Shown here piece by piece: positions 37,975 to 47,261 of a stretch of DNA of 64,000 nucleotides (within the stretch, counting starts at the first letter, position 1; each line of letters begins with the position of its first letter). Made by a program: the position numbers and the translations under genes. This stretch comes from Bog-473 sp963730785 (lineage in GTDB: Bacteria > Actinomycetota > Acidimicrobiia > Acidimicrobiales > RAAP-2). The notes under the pieces are model-generated. The model saw only the letters and a program-made list of their open reading frames with translations, did no database searches and was not told where the DNA came from. The DNA lies in the NCBI GenBank assembly GCA_963730785.1, contig CAVSTF010000010.1:806001-870000 (forward strand). Reading direction: 5' to 3'.

Positions 37975-38207
37975 TACCCCTCCACCTCTTCCTTTCGAGC
38001 CAACGTTCCGTCTCGCCACAACGAAATGGCACCGACGGGACACCCCTCGGCCGCGATGTGTAGACGCTCTTCGGTCGATGCGGCGGGATCAAGGACCACC
38101 GCGTGCCCATCGTCGCCCAAGTCGAATGATTCAGGCGCCCAGAACATGCAATTGCCCGATCCCATGCACCTATCCCAGTCGATCCGTATTTCCAATGGTT
38201 CGCTCAT
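37974..38207 (-). CDS. Ferredoxin, [3Fe-4S] type, P450 partner
   Basis: A 77-residue single-cluster ferredoxin. RIDWDRCMGSGNCMFWAPE gives C-x5-C, and AAEGCPVGAI the third Cys followed by Pro. Only three ligating Cys are visible, as in the [3Fe-4S] ferredoxins that feed actinobacterial P450s. It probably carries electrons to the P450 encoded two genes upstream (39429-40682) and possibly that at 20837. ATG 38207 is 11 bp after the thiolase-like stop; its stop overlaps the fused ACAD start. Confidence 0.92.
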   Translation of the reverse strand: MSEPLEIRIDWDRCMGSGNCMFWAPESFDLGDDGHAVVLDPAASTEERLHIAAEGCPVGAISLWRDGTLARKEEVEG

Positions 38208-38218
38208 TGACCTTGCTC

Positions 38219-39391
38219 CTAAGCCGACCGCAGCAATATGGCACTGGTCGGCACGCCCTCACCAGATGTCACCAAACACGTCTCCGCACCCTCGACTTGG
38301 GAGGTCGAGGTCCCACGAATCTGGCGCACGCCCTCGGTGATGAGATTAAAGCCGTGCACGTAGGCCTCAGAGAGTCCACCACCTGAGGTGTTGGTCGGCA
38401 AAGAGCCCGAACCCCATCGCAGGTTGCCGTCCATGACGAAGTCGCCGGCCTCGCCTCGCTTGCAGAAGCCGTATCCCTCCAAGGACAGAAGGATCAGTGG
38501 CGTGAAGGCGTCGTATATCTGGGCCACGTCGACATCGTCCGGCGTCAACTCCGATTGATCCCAAAGTTTTCGGGCGCAAGCCCACGCGGGTCCGGTCAGC
38601 GGATCGTCGCAGAAGTAGTTGACCATCGACTCGTGCTGACGATGCAGTCCCTGCCCGAAGGCATGGACCAACGCTGGGGGATGTGGAAGATCCTTGGCCC
38701 GCTCGGCCGAAACCAGCACGGCGGCCAATGCGCCGTCGGTCTCCAAGCAGTTGTCGAACAGACACAACGGCTCCGATATGAACCGAGCCGACATGTAGTC
38801 GTCCAACGACATGGGCTTCTCGTACATCGTGGCTGACGGATTGCGATTGGCATGGGCCCGGATGGCCATCGCCACTTCGGCCAACTGTTCTCGGCTCCCG
38901 CCGTAGTCATGGAAGTAGCGCCGAGCCAACATGGACACTTCGTCGACCGGCCGAAGGAGTCCGAAGGGACGGGTCCATTGGGCCTGAATCGGGAGCCGGC
39001 TCGGTGCCGTGGCCCACGGTCGGGATGCCTTGTCGCCCCGCTTGCGGGACCGCCAGACCACGACGACGTTGGCTTGGCCGGTGGCGATAGCCATCGCCGC
39101 ATGTCCGATGGTGGCGCAGCCGGCTCCCCCGCCGTACCCAACCTGGGAGAAGTAGGTGATGTCGCCGGCGCCGATGGTCTTGGCCATGGTCACTTCATCG
39201 GTGGTCTCGATGGTGAACGACGACAACCCGTCGACCTCGCTGGGCGAAATCCCCGCATCAGCCAGTGCGGCCACTACCGCTTCGGCCGCCAGCTGTGCTT
39301 CAGGCCGATCGATGGACTTGGCGAACTCCGTCTGCCCGATGCCCACGATGGCCGCGGCATCTTGCAAGAGCGGTCGTCGAGTGCTGGACAT
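38219..39391 (-). CDS. Thiolase-fold lipid-transfer-like protein
   Basis: A 390-residue thiolase-superfamily protein. AAIVGIGQTEFAKSIDRPE is the usual start of SCP-x/Ltp-like members. QVGYGGGAGCATIGHAAMAI holds a Cys near the nucleophile site, one or two positions from the classic place. AQIYDAFTPLILLSLEGYGF, LPTNTSGGGLSEAYVHG and FNLITEG complete the C-domain. It may be a thiolase or, like Ltp2, an aldolase; unlike the protein at 9385 it has no DUF35 gene next to it. It is the second gene of the P450 operon. Intact. Confidence 0.85.
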   Translation of the reverse strand: MSSTRRPLLQDAAAIVGIGQTEFAKSIDRPEAQLAAEAVVAALADAGISPSEVDGLSSFTIETTDEVTMAKTIGAGDITYFSQVGYGGGAGCATIGHAAMAIATGQANVVVVWRSRKRGDKASRPWATAPSRLPIQAQWTRPFGLLRPVDEVSMLARRYFHDYGGSREQLAEVAMAIRAHANRNPSATMYEKPMSLDDYMSARFISEPLCLFDNCLETDGALAAVLVSAERAKDLPHPPALVHAFGQGLHRQHESMVNYFCDDPLTGPAWACARKLWDQSELTPDDVDVAQIYDAFTPLILLSLEGYGFCKRGEAGDFVMDGNLRWGSGSLPTNTSGGGLSEAYVHGFNLITEGVRQIRGTSTSQVEGAETCLVTSGEGVPTSAILLRSA

Positions 39392-39428
39392 GACGAGTGA
39401 CGCTACCCCTCCGACTGCGAAGGCAGGG

Positions 39429-40682
39429 TCAGGGAGTGTCGAAGACGATGGGCAGCGAAAGGGGCGAACGGAAGGCCATTCCCTCGATGTGTGGCACTTC
39501 GACCGATGGGTCGAACTTGAACGGACCCAGCCGATCGAACAACGTGTTGATGGCGACTCGAGATTCCATGCGGGCCAGGTGCATGCCCAGGCAGACGTGC
39601 ACGCCGAACCCGAAGCCGACGTGCTGGCGCACCTCGACGGAACATGTCGTACTTGTCGGGGTTGGCGTACTTGCGGGAATCCCGGTTGGCCGAACCCAGG
39701 AGGAGGGCCACATCGGCCCCGGCCTCAATAGGTACGCCGGCCAACTCCGTGTCGCGGAGGGCCCGACGAAGAATCACGGTCACTGGGGGCTCCCAGCGCA
39801 ACGCCTCTTCGAAGGCCTGGGGAAAGAGCGAGCGGTCGTTGTAGAGCGCATCAAACTGTTGGCGGTCGGACAGGAGTCCCAGCAGCATGTTCCCGGTGGC
39901 CCGGTAGGTGGTCTCGACGCCAGCCGGGAGGATCAGGCGGAGGAATGAATAGATCTCCTCGTCGGTCAGGTGCACTCCATCGACTTCGACCCGCACCAAA
40001 TCGCTGATCAGGTCATCGCCGCGGTGAGCCCGTCGCTCTTCCATGACGCCGGCGAAGTAGTCCCGTAGCGCCTCGGACGCGGCCACGCCCCGCTCCCAGT
40101 TGGCCGCCACGCTGGTCAACGCAATGGTCCAACGCTGGAACATCGGGTAGTCCTCCCGGGGCAAGCCCAGAATGCGGGCGATCACCTGGACCGGGAAGTT
40201 GAAGGTCACCTCGCGCACAAGGTCGGCCTGACCGCGGTCGATGAAGTTATCGACCAGATCGTTGACCACGGCGGCGACCAGTTCGCCTTCCCAACGCTCG
40301 AGCACCTTGGAGCGGAAGCTCGACTGAGACCAGGGCGCGTGACATGCGGTGTTCGGGTTCGTCCATCTGCAAGATGGTCTTGCCCATGACGAGGCCCATG
40401 ATTCCCTCGTACACGCTGGATGAATAGGTCTCGTTGTCCTTCAAGACCTGGACCACCTCATCGAAGCCGAAAACGGTGATCGGTATGGGTCCTACGTGGG
40501 CGCCGTATTCATCGAGTTCGGCCCCCTCGCCCAGGTCGATCGGGCCACTGTGTACCGGCGGACTGTTCCCGCAGCTCATGCATGCGCGGGTAGGGATCTC
40601 GGATGCTGCCCGAGACGGTGTCCTTCAGCTCGAAGGGATCAAAGGGCACCGCATTGGCATTCGCCGTCTCAATGCCTGCCAT
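39429..40682 (-). CDS. Cytochrome P450 (three single-base frameshifts)
   Basis: About 416 residues after removing extra bases near 39645, 40325 and 40565. The haem loop is VGFGFGVHVCLGMHLARME, the I-helix LILPAGVETTYRATG has the canonical A-G-x-x-T-T, and the K-helix E-x-x-R is FEEALRWEPP. The repaired N-terminus runs from MAGIETANANAVPFDPF; ATG 40682 has AGGAGG at 7 bp. It is the first gene of the eight-gene minus-strand operon that also supplies a ferredoxin. Actinobacterial relatives hydroxylate steroids or terpenoids, but the substrate here is unknown. Upstream lie a TGACAC-GA-GTGTCA-type palindrome and the divergent TetR gene. Confidence 0.9.
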
Positions 40683-40723
40683 CAAATTGCCTCCTGATCG
40701 TCCCTTTGCACAAATGTGCGAAC

Positions 40724-40737
40724 TGACACGAGTGTCA
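40724..40737. promoter_or_regulatory. TGAC-N6-GTCA operator (site 6) between P450 operon and tetR
   Basis: TGACACGAGTGTCA has matching 6-bp arms TGACAC/GTGTCA. It is centred between the divergent P450 (40682) and TetR (40808) starts, the best place for autoregulation, and so links the site family to this regulator. Confidence 0.65.
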
Positions 40738-40807
40738 TGTATAGCAAACGTGCGTTGGGGCGTCGAGGCACCGACCATGTTCGACTTGAGCGGTGAAAAG
40801 ACCGAGA

Positions 40808-41422
40808 ATGTCGCCCATGGTGCAAGAGATCGCTAACGAGGGAACGTCAACCCGTCACCGAATTCTTCAGATTGCCCTGACGCTCATGTCGGAGCGGGGG
40901 GTCGACGCCACCAGCATGCGGGACCTGGCGTCGGCGGCTGGACTGAACGTGGCATCGCTCTATCACTACTTCCCTTCCAAGCGAGAGCTCTTGGAAGCCG
41001 TGCTCATCGAGCGTGGCTTCCTTCCGGTCCGGGCCGCTCTCCCCAAGTCCGAGGGCGACCTGACCGACGAGACAGCACTGGCCGACATGCTCACCGTCAT
41101 TCTCGTGTCGGTCTTCGAAGTACGGGAATTCGTCCGGCTCATGTTGGGCGAGGCGATCCGATATGAGGAGACCGCACGGACAGTCGGTATCGATCTGTTT
41201 CGACCGTTCCAGGTTTCCATTGAAGATTGGATCGTGAAGCACCGACCAGATTTGGCCGAACGCTCGGGGGCTGAACCAGTGGCCCGGCTGCTGAGCGCCA
41301 TGGTGGTCGGCATTTTTGTCGAGCATGAGGCCGGCGTCCTGGCCGACGAAGGCGACGACCTCGACGTGATTTTGGCCAACCGGGCCCGCGAGGCGGCCCA
41401 GATTGTCGGCTCGACCTTTTAG
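40808..41422 (+). CDS. TetR/AcrR family regulator, likely master of the TGAC-N6-GTCA sites
   Basis: A 204-residue regulator. The helix-turn-helix domain covers TRHRILQIALTLMSERGV, SMRDLASAAGLNVASLYHYF and PSKRELLEAVLIERGF (about residues 15-65); YHYF is the TetR hallmark. The C-terminal domain probably binds an acyl-CoA or pathway intermediate. ATG 40808 is chosen; GTG 40793 and ATG 40817 are alternatives. It is divergent from the P450 operon with site 6 between, and six similar sites precede other catabolic genes, so I infer it controls them. The SRPBCC gene follows after 8 bp. Confidence 0.88.
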   Translation: MSPMVQEIANEGTSTRHRILQIALTLMSERGVDATSMRDLASAAGLNVASLYHYFPSKRELLEAVLIERGFLPVRAALPKSEGDLTDETALADMLTVILVSVFEVREFVRLMLGEAIRYEETARTVGIDLFRPFQVSIEDWIVKHRPDLAERSGAEPVARLLSAMVVGIFVEHEAGVLADEGDDLDVILANRAREAAQIVGSTF

Positions 41423-41430
41423 CTGTCGTC

Positions 41431-41904
41431 GTGCCCACGCCTGACACTGACCCGACCGCGAGTGAGAGCCAGACCTTCGAGGTCGGGGCCGAGGCGGTGT
41501 GGGCCTTCCGAGCTGACTTCGCCAACCTGCCCGACTACAACCCGGACGTCACCGATGTCGAGCGCATTGAGGATGGCGTCGGCGAAGCGTGGGGCGCCGG
41601 TGCGCGATACCGGTTTCAGCTGGCCGACGCTCGGCGCCCTGACATCACTCACCCCGTTGAACTGTGGACCGTCGACGTCGTGAAACCGACGTTGGTAATC
41701 GCAGGCATGAAGGGCGGCAACGAGGCCTACGAGGAATTCGTGGTCGAACCCATCGCCGAGCAGAGCTGTCGCGCCACCCTTTCCCTGTGGGTATCCCTAC
41801 CCGATGGTTTGCCACCCGAAGTCATCGAACGAGCGACCACGGCCAGCCGGCAACAGCTTCGCAAGGAACTCGACCTTATGAAGGAAGTCCTCGAAGCGAG
41901 GTAG
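41431..41904 (+). CDS. SRPBCC (START-like) family protein
   Basis: A 157-residue protein with the helix-grip pattern: QTFEVGAEAVWAFRADFANL at the N-terminus, then FQLADARRPDITHPVELW and VSLPDGLPPEVIERATTASR leading into a long C-terminal helix. SRPBCC folds make a hydrophobic cavity and occur as polyketide cyclases, lipid binders or activators. GTG 41431 is 8 bp after the TetR stop, so both are probably on one transcript. It could bind the pathway substrate; no catalytic residue is apparent. Confidence 0.75.
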   Translation: MPTPDTDPTASESQTFEVGAEAVWAFRADFANLPDYNPDVTDVERIEDGVGEAWGAGARYRFQLADARRPDITHPVELWTVDVVKPTLVIAGMKGGNEAYEEFVVEPIAEQSCRATLSLWVSLPDGLPPEVIERATTASRQQLRKELDLMKEVLEAR

Positions 41905-41913
41905 GACTCGTTC

Positions 41914-42357
41914 TCAGTTGGAAGCGCGGGCGTCGGCTTCCTCAAGCCGCTCGGCCAGCAGAGCCAACATTTTGACCCCGATGGTAGGAGTGGTCATGAG
42001 GACCGACCGGAACTCCCGAGCGTCGAGCACCAACAACTCCATGTCCGTCGCCGCTGTGACCGAGGCGTTGCGAATGCCGCCATGGAGTATGGCCAACTCC
42101 CCGAAGAAGTCACCGGCCTTCAACTGGTCGATCTCGCGCTTGCCCTTTTTCACTGACGCCGTGCCACTGAGCACCAGGAAAAACTCGCTGCCGGGTTTGC
42201 CCTGTTGGGTCAGGACGTGACCCGCCTCGGTGGCGACGTGCGTGCCCAATTGGGCCAATGCCCGAAGTTGCGGCTGTGAGCAACCCGAGAAAAGCGGCAC
42301 CTGGCCCAGCATCTCGATGTGCTGCCGTGGAATTCGACTGCGCATTCCCACCCCCAT
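41914..42357 (-). CDS. Cyclic nucleotide-binding domain protein
   Basis: A 147-residue protein consisting of one CRP-type cNMP-binding domain and no DNA-binding domain. LFSGCSQPQLRALAQLG starts it, GKPGSEFFLVLSGTASV is the beta-roll, and GDFFGELAILHGGIRNASV is the phosphate-binding cassette with the conserved Glu (GEL) and Arg. Such stand-alone domains may serve as cAMP-responsive partners or regulators. A class III cyclase is encoded at 56170. ATG 42357 is chosen. It converges with the SRPBCC gene. Target unknown. Confidence 0.82.
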   Translation of the reverse strand: MGVGMRSRIPRQHIEMLGQVPLFSGCSQPQLRALAQLGTHVATEAGHVLTQQGKPGSEFFLVLSGTASVKKGKREIDQLKAGDFFGELAILHGGIRNASVTAATDMELLVLDAREFRSVLMTTPTIGVKMLALLAERLEEADARASN

Positions 42358-42436
42358 GTTCGTCCCCGCCCATTCGGAGCGTACATGGTGGTTGCGGAAA
42401 AGTCTTGGCCTCTTTGGGTGTCAATCGTGTTGGTTG

Positions 42437-43156
42437 TCAGGCACGTGCCGCGAGCACGCAAAACTCGTTACCAGACGGGTCGGTGAAGTGACGCCATGGC
42501 AGATCGCCCCAATCCGGGTAGACCTCACGACCTCCGCGCTCGGCGATGCCGGCCGCCACGACGTCAGGATCGTCGCGAAGCTCAAGTCGGATGTCGAGAT
42601 GAAGCCGATTCTTCGCTGTTCCCTTTCGGGCTGGTTCGGAGCACAACTCAAGCAGGGGGCCTCGCCGCGAAGGATGGCGCAGCGAACGTGGGGTGACCCC
42701 GGGCACATCGATCCAGCCGGTCAGCCAAGACCAGAACGCTGCATCCCTATCCGGATCGGCGGAGTCAAGCGGAAGCGCCGCAATTGGCCCGGAGTCGGCG
42801 TACACCGCTCGATCCTCTATGACGCAGAAGGGATTTCCCTCCAGGTCGGCGAGCACCACCCAAGGCACGTCGCCCTGACCGATGTCGAGGTGTTGTGCCC
42901 CAAGCTTCAGCAGACGACTGACTTCCTCGGACTGGCGGTTCCGACCCGAGAGATCCAGGTGGAGTCTCGGCCGCGCGGACGGTGACTCAGGGACACGTTG
43001 AAAGCACACATCGAGCACCGGTCCGTCCTCGATTCTGAGCCGCATCTCAAATCCAGCAGGCTCGTCGGTCAGCCGCTCACCTCCGAGCACTGCCTCCCAG
43101 AACCGGCCCAGCCTTCCAGGGTCGACGGCATCGATGACGACGTTCTCCAGATACAT
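42437..43156 (-). CDS. Two-domain VOC (glyoxalase-like) family protein
   Basis: A 239-residue protein with two tandem glyoxalase-like modules. Module 1: YLENVVIDAVDPGRLGRFWE to DLEGNPFCVIED. Module 2: LDSADPDRDAAFWSWLTGW to DPSGNEFCVLAA. The 'A-D-P-x-R-x-x-x-F-W' opening and 'D-P-x-G-N-x-F-C' ending are typical of actinobacterial Glyoxalase_6 proteins, often fosfomycin- or bleomycin-resistance-like in annotation but mostly of unknown substrate. Metal ligands cannot be assigned. ATG 43156. It probably stands alone, 44 bp downstream of the ligase gene. Confidence 0.82.
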   Translation of the reverse strand: MYLENVVIDAVDPGRLGRFWEAVLGGERLTDEPAGFEMRLRIEDGPVLDVCFQRVPESPSARPRLHLDLSGRNRQSEEVSRLLKLGAQHLDIGQGDVPWVVLADLEGNPFCVIEDRAVYADSGPIAALPLDSADPDRDAAFWSWLTGWIDVPGVTPRSLRHPSRRGPLLELCSEPARKGTAKNRLHLDIRLELRDDPDVVAAGIAERGGREVYPDWGDLPWRHFTDPSGNEFCVLAARA

Positions 43157-43200
43157 GCACCCACGGTAGGTCTCAGAGAATGGACGAGGTTAAGTTGCGG

Positions 43201-44837
43201 CTAGCCGCCGGCGCGCAGCTGCTCTCGCAAAACGACCTTCTTTACTTTGCCGGACGGAGTCCGTGGCAGCTCATCGACCGAGCGCAGTTCCTCGGGCCAC
43301 TTCTGACGAGCCAGGCCGGCGGCCTGAAGGTGCGCCTTGACCTGTTCGAGGTCCGGTGCATCGAAGCCGGGCTGCATGCGGAAGAAGGCGCACCCGTGCT
43401 CACCGAGACGTTCATCGGGCGCAGCCACGACGGCGACTTCGGCCACACCCTCCATGTGGGCCAGCAGTTGTTCCACTTCGGCCGCGCTGACGTTCTCGCC
43501 GCCCCGGATGATGATGTCCTTCACCCGATCGGTGATGGTCAGATATCCCTCGGCGTCCAAGACGCCGACATCGCCCGTCCGGAACCATCCATCAGCGTCG
43601 ATGGCTTCGTCGGAGAGGGAGGAGTCGGTATAGCCACCAAAACGGTCAGGTCCTCGGGTCAGAATTTCACCCGGCTGGCCGACGCGCAACGTCGTTGTTG
43701 TCTTCGTCGACCGTGCGCACCTCGGTCCACTCCATGGCGCAGCCGTCAGTGTGGATCCGCTTTTCTTTGGGAGCCGAATGCTTCGACCCGGTCACGGAAG
43801 GATGCTCGGTGCTGCCGTAGGCGCGGACTAGCGAAATCCCTAGGGCATCAGCCCGCTCGGCCACGGCATTGGGAATGGGCGAGCCGCCCAGACCGACGTA
43901 GCGCATCAGCTCGACGTGTTCGGGACCAAAACCGGGACAGTCCAGCAAGCTGGTGAAGAAATAGGTCGAGCCACTACCGGCCGCAATCCCCTCCTCCACC
44001 ATGGCCCTGAGGACGGTGGGTGGATCCCAGCCGTCGATCAGGAAGATCGGCTTGCCGCTGTACAACGGGCACAGCAAACCGCCCAACATGCCGATGGCGT
44101 GACCGAGCGGCGCGCCGACCAGATTGGCCAGGTTGCGCTCGGCCTGATGGTTGGAAAGCTGGCGGACTTCGCACCCGAGCGTGCGGTGGGTGTGCACCAC
44201 ACCCTTAGGGTCGGCCGTCGTGCCTGAGGTGTAGCCAATGACTGCCGCTCCGTCGGGGTCGACCGCAAATGGTCCCTCAATAGGTTCGGCTGCGCTCAGG
44301 GATGTCGAACGAGATGTCACCGCCGGTCGGTTCGCCACCAACCAACACGACCAATTCGAGCGCATCGAGACCCTCGCGGATACTGGCCAGCTCGGCGTAG
44401 TAGTCCCGAGCGCCGATGTCGGACACGATGATGAGCGCACGGGCCTTGCTTTGCTTCAGAATGAATCCGACTTCCTTAGGCCCGTAGAAGTGGACGATAG
44501 GCACCAGCGTCACGCCGAGCATGGCGCAGGCGTAGAAGGTAACGGCGGCTTCGACCCAGTTGGGCAATTGGAAGGCCACGATGTCGCCCGGGCCAAACCC
44601 TTGGGCCTGGAGACCACCGGCCACCCGTCGGGCCTGCTCGTACACGTCGCCGACGGTCCCCTCATAGGGATGACTCGACGACCAGATGCGGAATTTCCGA
44701 TCTGGATTGATCAGTAGGCAGTCGGTCAGGAATTGCCCGAGGGTCCGGTCATCCCAGGCTCCTTCGGCCTTGTACTTGGCGACCAGATCCGGTGGCATCG
44801 GACGAAGATCGAACTTGGTTGTCGCTCCCCCCGCCAT
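43201..44837 (-). CDS. AMP-dependent acyl-CoA synthetase/ligase (two frameshifts)
   Basis: About 544 residues after removing extra bases near 43690 and 44290. The N-domain is FGPGDIVAFQLPNWVEAAVT. The P-loop GYTSGTTADPKGVVHTHRTL has D in place of the usual Pro-preceding residue. VRAYGSTEHPSVTGSKH, ADGWFRTGDVGVLDAEGYLT, DRVKDIIIRGGENVSAAEVE and RTPSGKVKK complete the ANL set. ATG 44837 lies 4 bp after the upstream ACAD stop, so they form an operon from 45939. It probably activates the acid whose CoA ester that ACAD pair oxidises. Confidence 0.87.
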
Positions 44838-44841
44838 GACG

Positions 44842-45939
44842 TCAGGCCGACTCTATAAAGAGCGACGACAGCCGCTGGCGCGCTTGGCTAACCCCACCGA
44901 TCAACACCTCGTTCTGCTTGGCTCGCTTGAACAAGAAGTGGGCGTCGTTGGCCCAGGTGAAGCCGACACCGCCGTGCATTTGAATGTCTTCAGCGGTCAC
45001 CTTGACGCCCATCTCTCCGGCGTAACTGCTGACCATGGCGGCTGACTGCGCCCGTTCCGTCGCCTCGGTATCGGAGGCCCACGCAGCGAACTGCATGCCG
45101 GCTCGGGCCATCTCTACCTGATGGAACATGTCGACGAGCCGGTGGCGGATGGTTTGGTACGTGGCCACCGGTCGATCGAAGACGACCCGAGTCGAGGTGT
45201 AGGCGATGGCCTCGTCGAGGGCTCGGTGCGAGGCCCCGATGGTCTCCGCGGCCAGGGCGATGGAGATGTCATCTTGCACGTCGGCTCCACAGCGCTGCTT
45301 GGTTGCCGCCCGGCCCGAGAGGGATCACGGGGGTCTCGTCCAGCACCAGACGAGCCAGCTTGCGAGTTGGATCGAGAGACGGCACCAGCTCGCCCTTCGG
45401 CGAATCAAGAAGGTAGGAGCGGACGCCCTCTTCACTGCGGGCGACCACAATGGCCCAATCAGCGCTGTGGCCGTCGACCACCACCGGTTTCTCGCCGCTG
45501 ACGACCCAGCCCGCGGTCTTGCGACGTGCTCGAGTACGCACCGTGCTTAAGGGGTCGCCATGTCCTTGCTCCAACAAAGCGACGGTTCCCCGCTTGGTAC
45601 CGGCAGCCAGGTCGTCCAACAACTCGGTGGCGCCGAGGGCGCGGGCGGCCAGCGTGGCCGCGATGGCGGAGGAGAAGAAGGGGCCAGGGAGACGGGATGC
45701 GGCCCATCTGCTCGGCCACGATGCACATCTCGAGCAGACCGACGCCCGAGCCACCGTTCGCTTCAGGGATCAAGAGGCCGGTCCATCCCAGATCGACGAT
45801 GGTCGACCAGAGGCCGGCGTCCATGCCGGTGGGATCGTCCACCAATTGCGCGCAGTTTCTGCGGATCACACTCGCGCTCGAGCGCGGACCGTGCCACGTC
45901 CTGGAGCGCCAGTTGTTCGGCGTCATATGTGAAGTCCAC
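44842..45939 (-). CDS. Acyl-CoA dehydrogenase, 'GGVGFTWANDAH'-type subunit (three frameshifts)
   Basis: About 364 residues after removing extra bases near 45310, 45690 and 45850. The start VDFTYDAEQLALQDVARSAL is recovered in a third frame. LGWTGLLIPEANGGSGVGLL follows, then YTSTRVVFDRPVATYQTIRH and QMHGGVGFTWANDAHFLFKR. This is the same subunit type as at 22565 and domain 1 of the fused ACAD; the probable partner is the divergent ACAD at 46034, with operator site 7 between. GTG 45939 is the start by family alignment. Operon with the ligase at 43201. Confidence 0.8.
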
Positions 45940-45988
45940 GGCTTCCCCAGTTCCAATCCCAGACGGTCGATGACGCCGTCACCAACCC

Positions 45989-46002
45989 TGACGCCAGCGT
46001 CA
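45989..46002. promoter_or_regulatory. TGAC-N6-GTCA operator (site 7)
   Basis: TGACGCCAGCGTCA (TGACGC/GCGTCA arms) lies between divergent ACAD genes starting at 45939 and 46034. TACCCT (46022-46027) ends 6 bp before the GTG at 46034 and may be the -10 of the plus-strand gene. Confidence 0.6.
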
Positions 46003-46033
46003 GAGTACACGTTTGGTCGGCTACCCTTCCGAC

Positions 46034-47247
46034 GTGGATTTCGCTTTAGCGCCCGAGGATGAAGCCTTCCGAGATGAGTTGCGTGCCTGGTTGGACGAGC
46101 ATTTGCCGCCCTTCTTGGAAGCCGAAGCCCTGGCCGACGACGCCAGCCTGTCGGGCGACTCTTCCAACAAGCGTCGCCAGGCCTGGCAGCGCAAGCTGAA
46201 CGAGGGCGGATGGGCCGCGGTCCACTGGGGCCCCGAATATGGCGGTCGCCCCATCAGCGTGATGATGCGGGTCATCTACTCCGAGGTCATGGCCGAATAC
46301 CGCACGCCGGGCATGTTCAACACCAATGGCATTTGGCAGATCGGGCCCATGATCATCGCCTGGGGTACCGACGAGCAGAAGGCGGAGTGGCTGCCCTCCA
46401 TCCTCGAAGCCGAGGAGCATTGGTGTCAGGGCTTCAGCGAGCCCGAGGCCGGCAACGATCTGGCCAACCTGCGTACGACCGCAATCCGGGACGGCGACGA
46501 CTACATCATCAACGGTTCGAAAATCTGGATCTCCTCGGCCCACTTGGCCACCTGGGGGTTGTTCCTCCTACGGACCGACCCCACCGCCATTGAGCGGGGA
46601 GCCAAGCACGAAGGCATCACCGCCTTCATCATCAATCTGAAGACACCCGGCATCGAGGTGCGGCCGATCAAGGACATGGCCGGGGAAGAGCTGTTCAACG
46701 AGATCTTCTTCACCGACGTGCGCATCCCGGCCAAATGGCGGCTGGGTGAAGACGGTGGCGGCTGGATGGTGGCCATGGGCACCCTCGGCTTCGAGCGAGT
46801 CGGCACAGCCAGCCAACTGTCGATTCTGGCGGCGGACTTGCGGGCCATGATTGAGGCCGGCGCGCTCGGTCAACCCCGGCGCATTGGAAGACCCGTCCAT
46901 CCGGGATCGCATTGCCAAGACGTGGACCGAGATCGAGTTCGCCCGCCTGCTGTCGTTGCGGGCCATCTCCAAGATCATGAAGGGCGAGAAGAACTGGCCC
47001 GAGGTGCCGTTCTCCAAGCTGTCGTGGTCGGGACTGGCCCAGACCTGCGCCGAGTTGGCGGTCGACCTGTTGGGTCCGGCCGGCATTCTGGCCCGAGGCG
47101 GCGCCGGACTCGGTCGACCGGGGCAAGTGGACTCGGCTCTATGCCTTCCAGCGCTACAGCACCATCGGTGCCGGCTCGACGGAGATCCAGAAGAACATCA
47201 TCGCTGATCGGGCCATCAAAATGCCCGGCCAGTCCCGCACCTCGTAA
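46034..47247 (+). CDS. Acyl-CoA dehydrogenase (two frameshifts)
   Basis: About 403 residues after removing extra bases near 46870 and 47105. VDFALAPEDEAFRDELRAWL starts it. HWCQGFSEPEAGNDLANLRT is the signature (N replacing the usual S in AGSDL), NGSKIWISSAHLATWGLFLL follows, and YSTIGAGSTEIQKNIIADRA is the C-terminal FAD segment. GTG 46034 sits 6 bp after a TACCCT -10-like box, so the start may be leaderless. The thiolase-like gene follows after 14 bp. It is divergent from the GGVGFTWANDAH-type ACAD, probably forming one heteromeric enzyme. Confidence 0.87.
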
Positions 47248-47261
47248 CTGGAGGCCGTTTC

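Noticed and set aside
44838..44850. ATGACGTCA palindrome before the ligase at 44837 as another regulon site
   Set aside because: It lacks the 6-bp spacing of the TGAC-N6-GTCA family and sits at a stop/start junction inside an operon.
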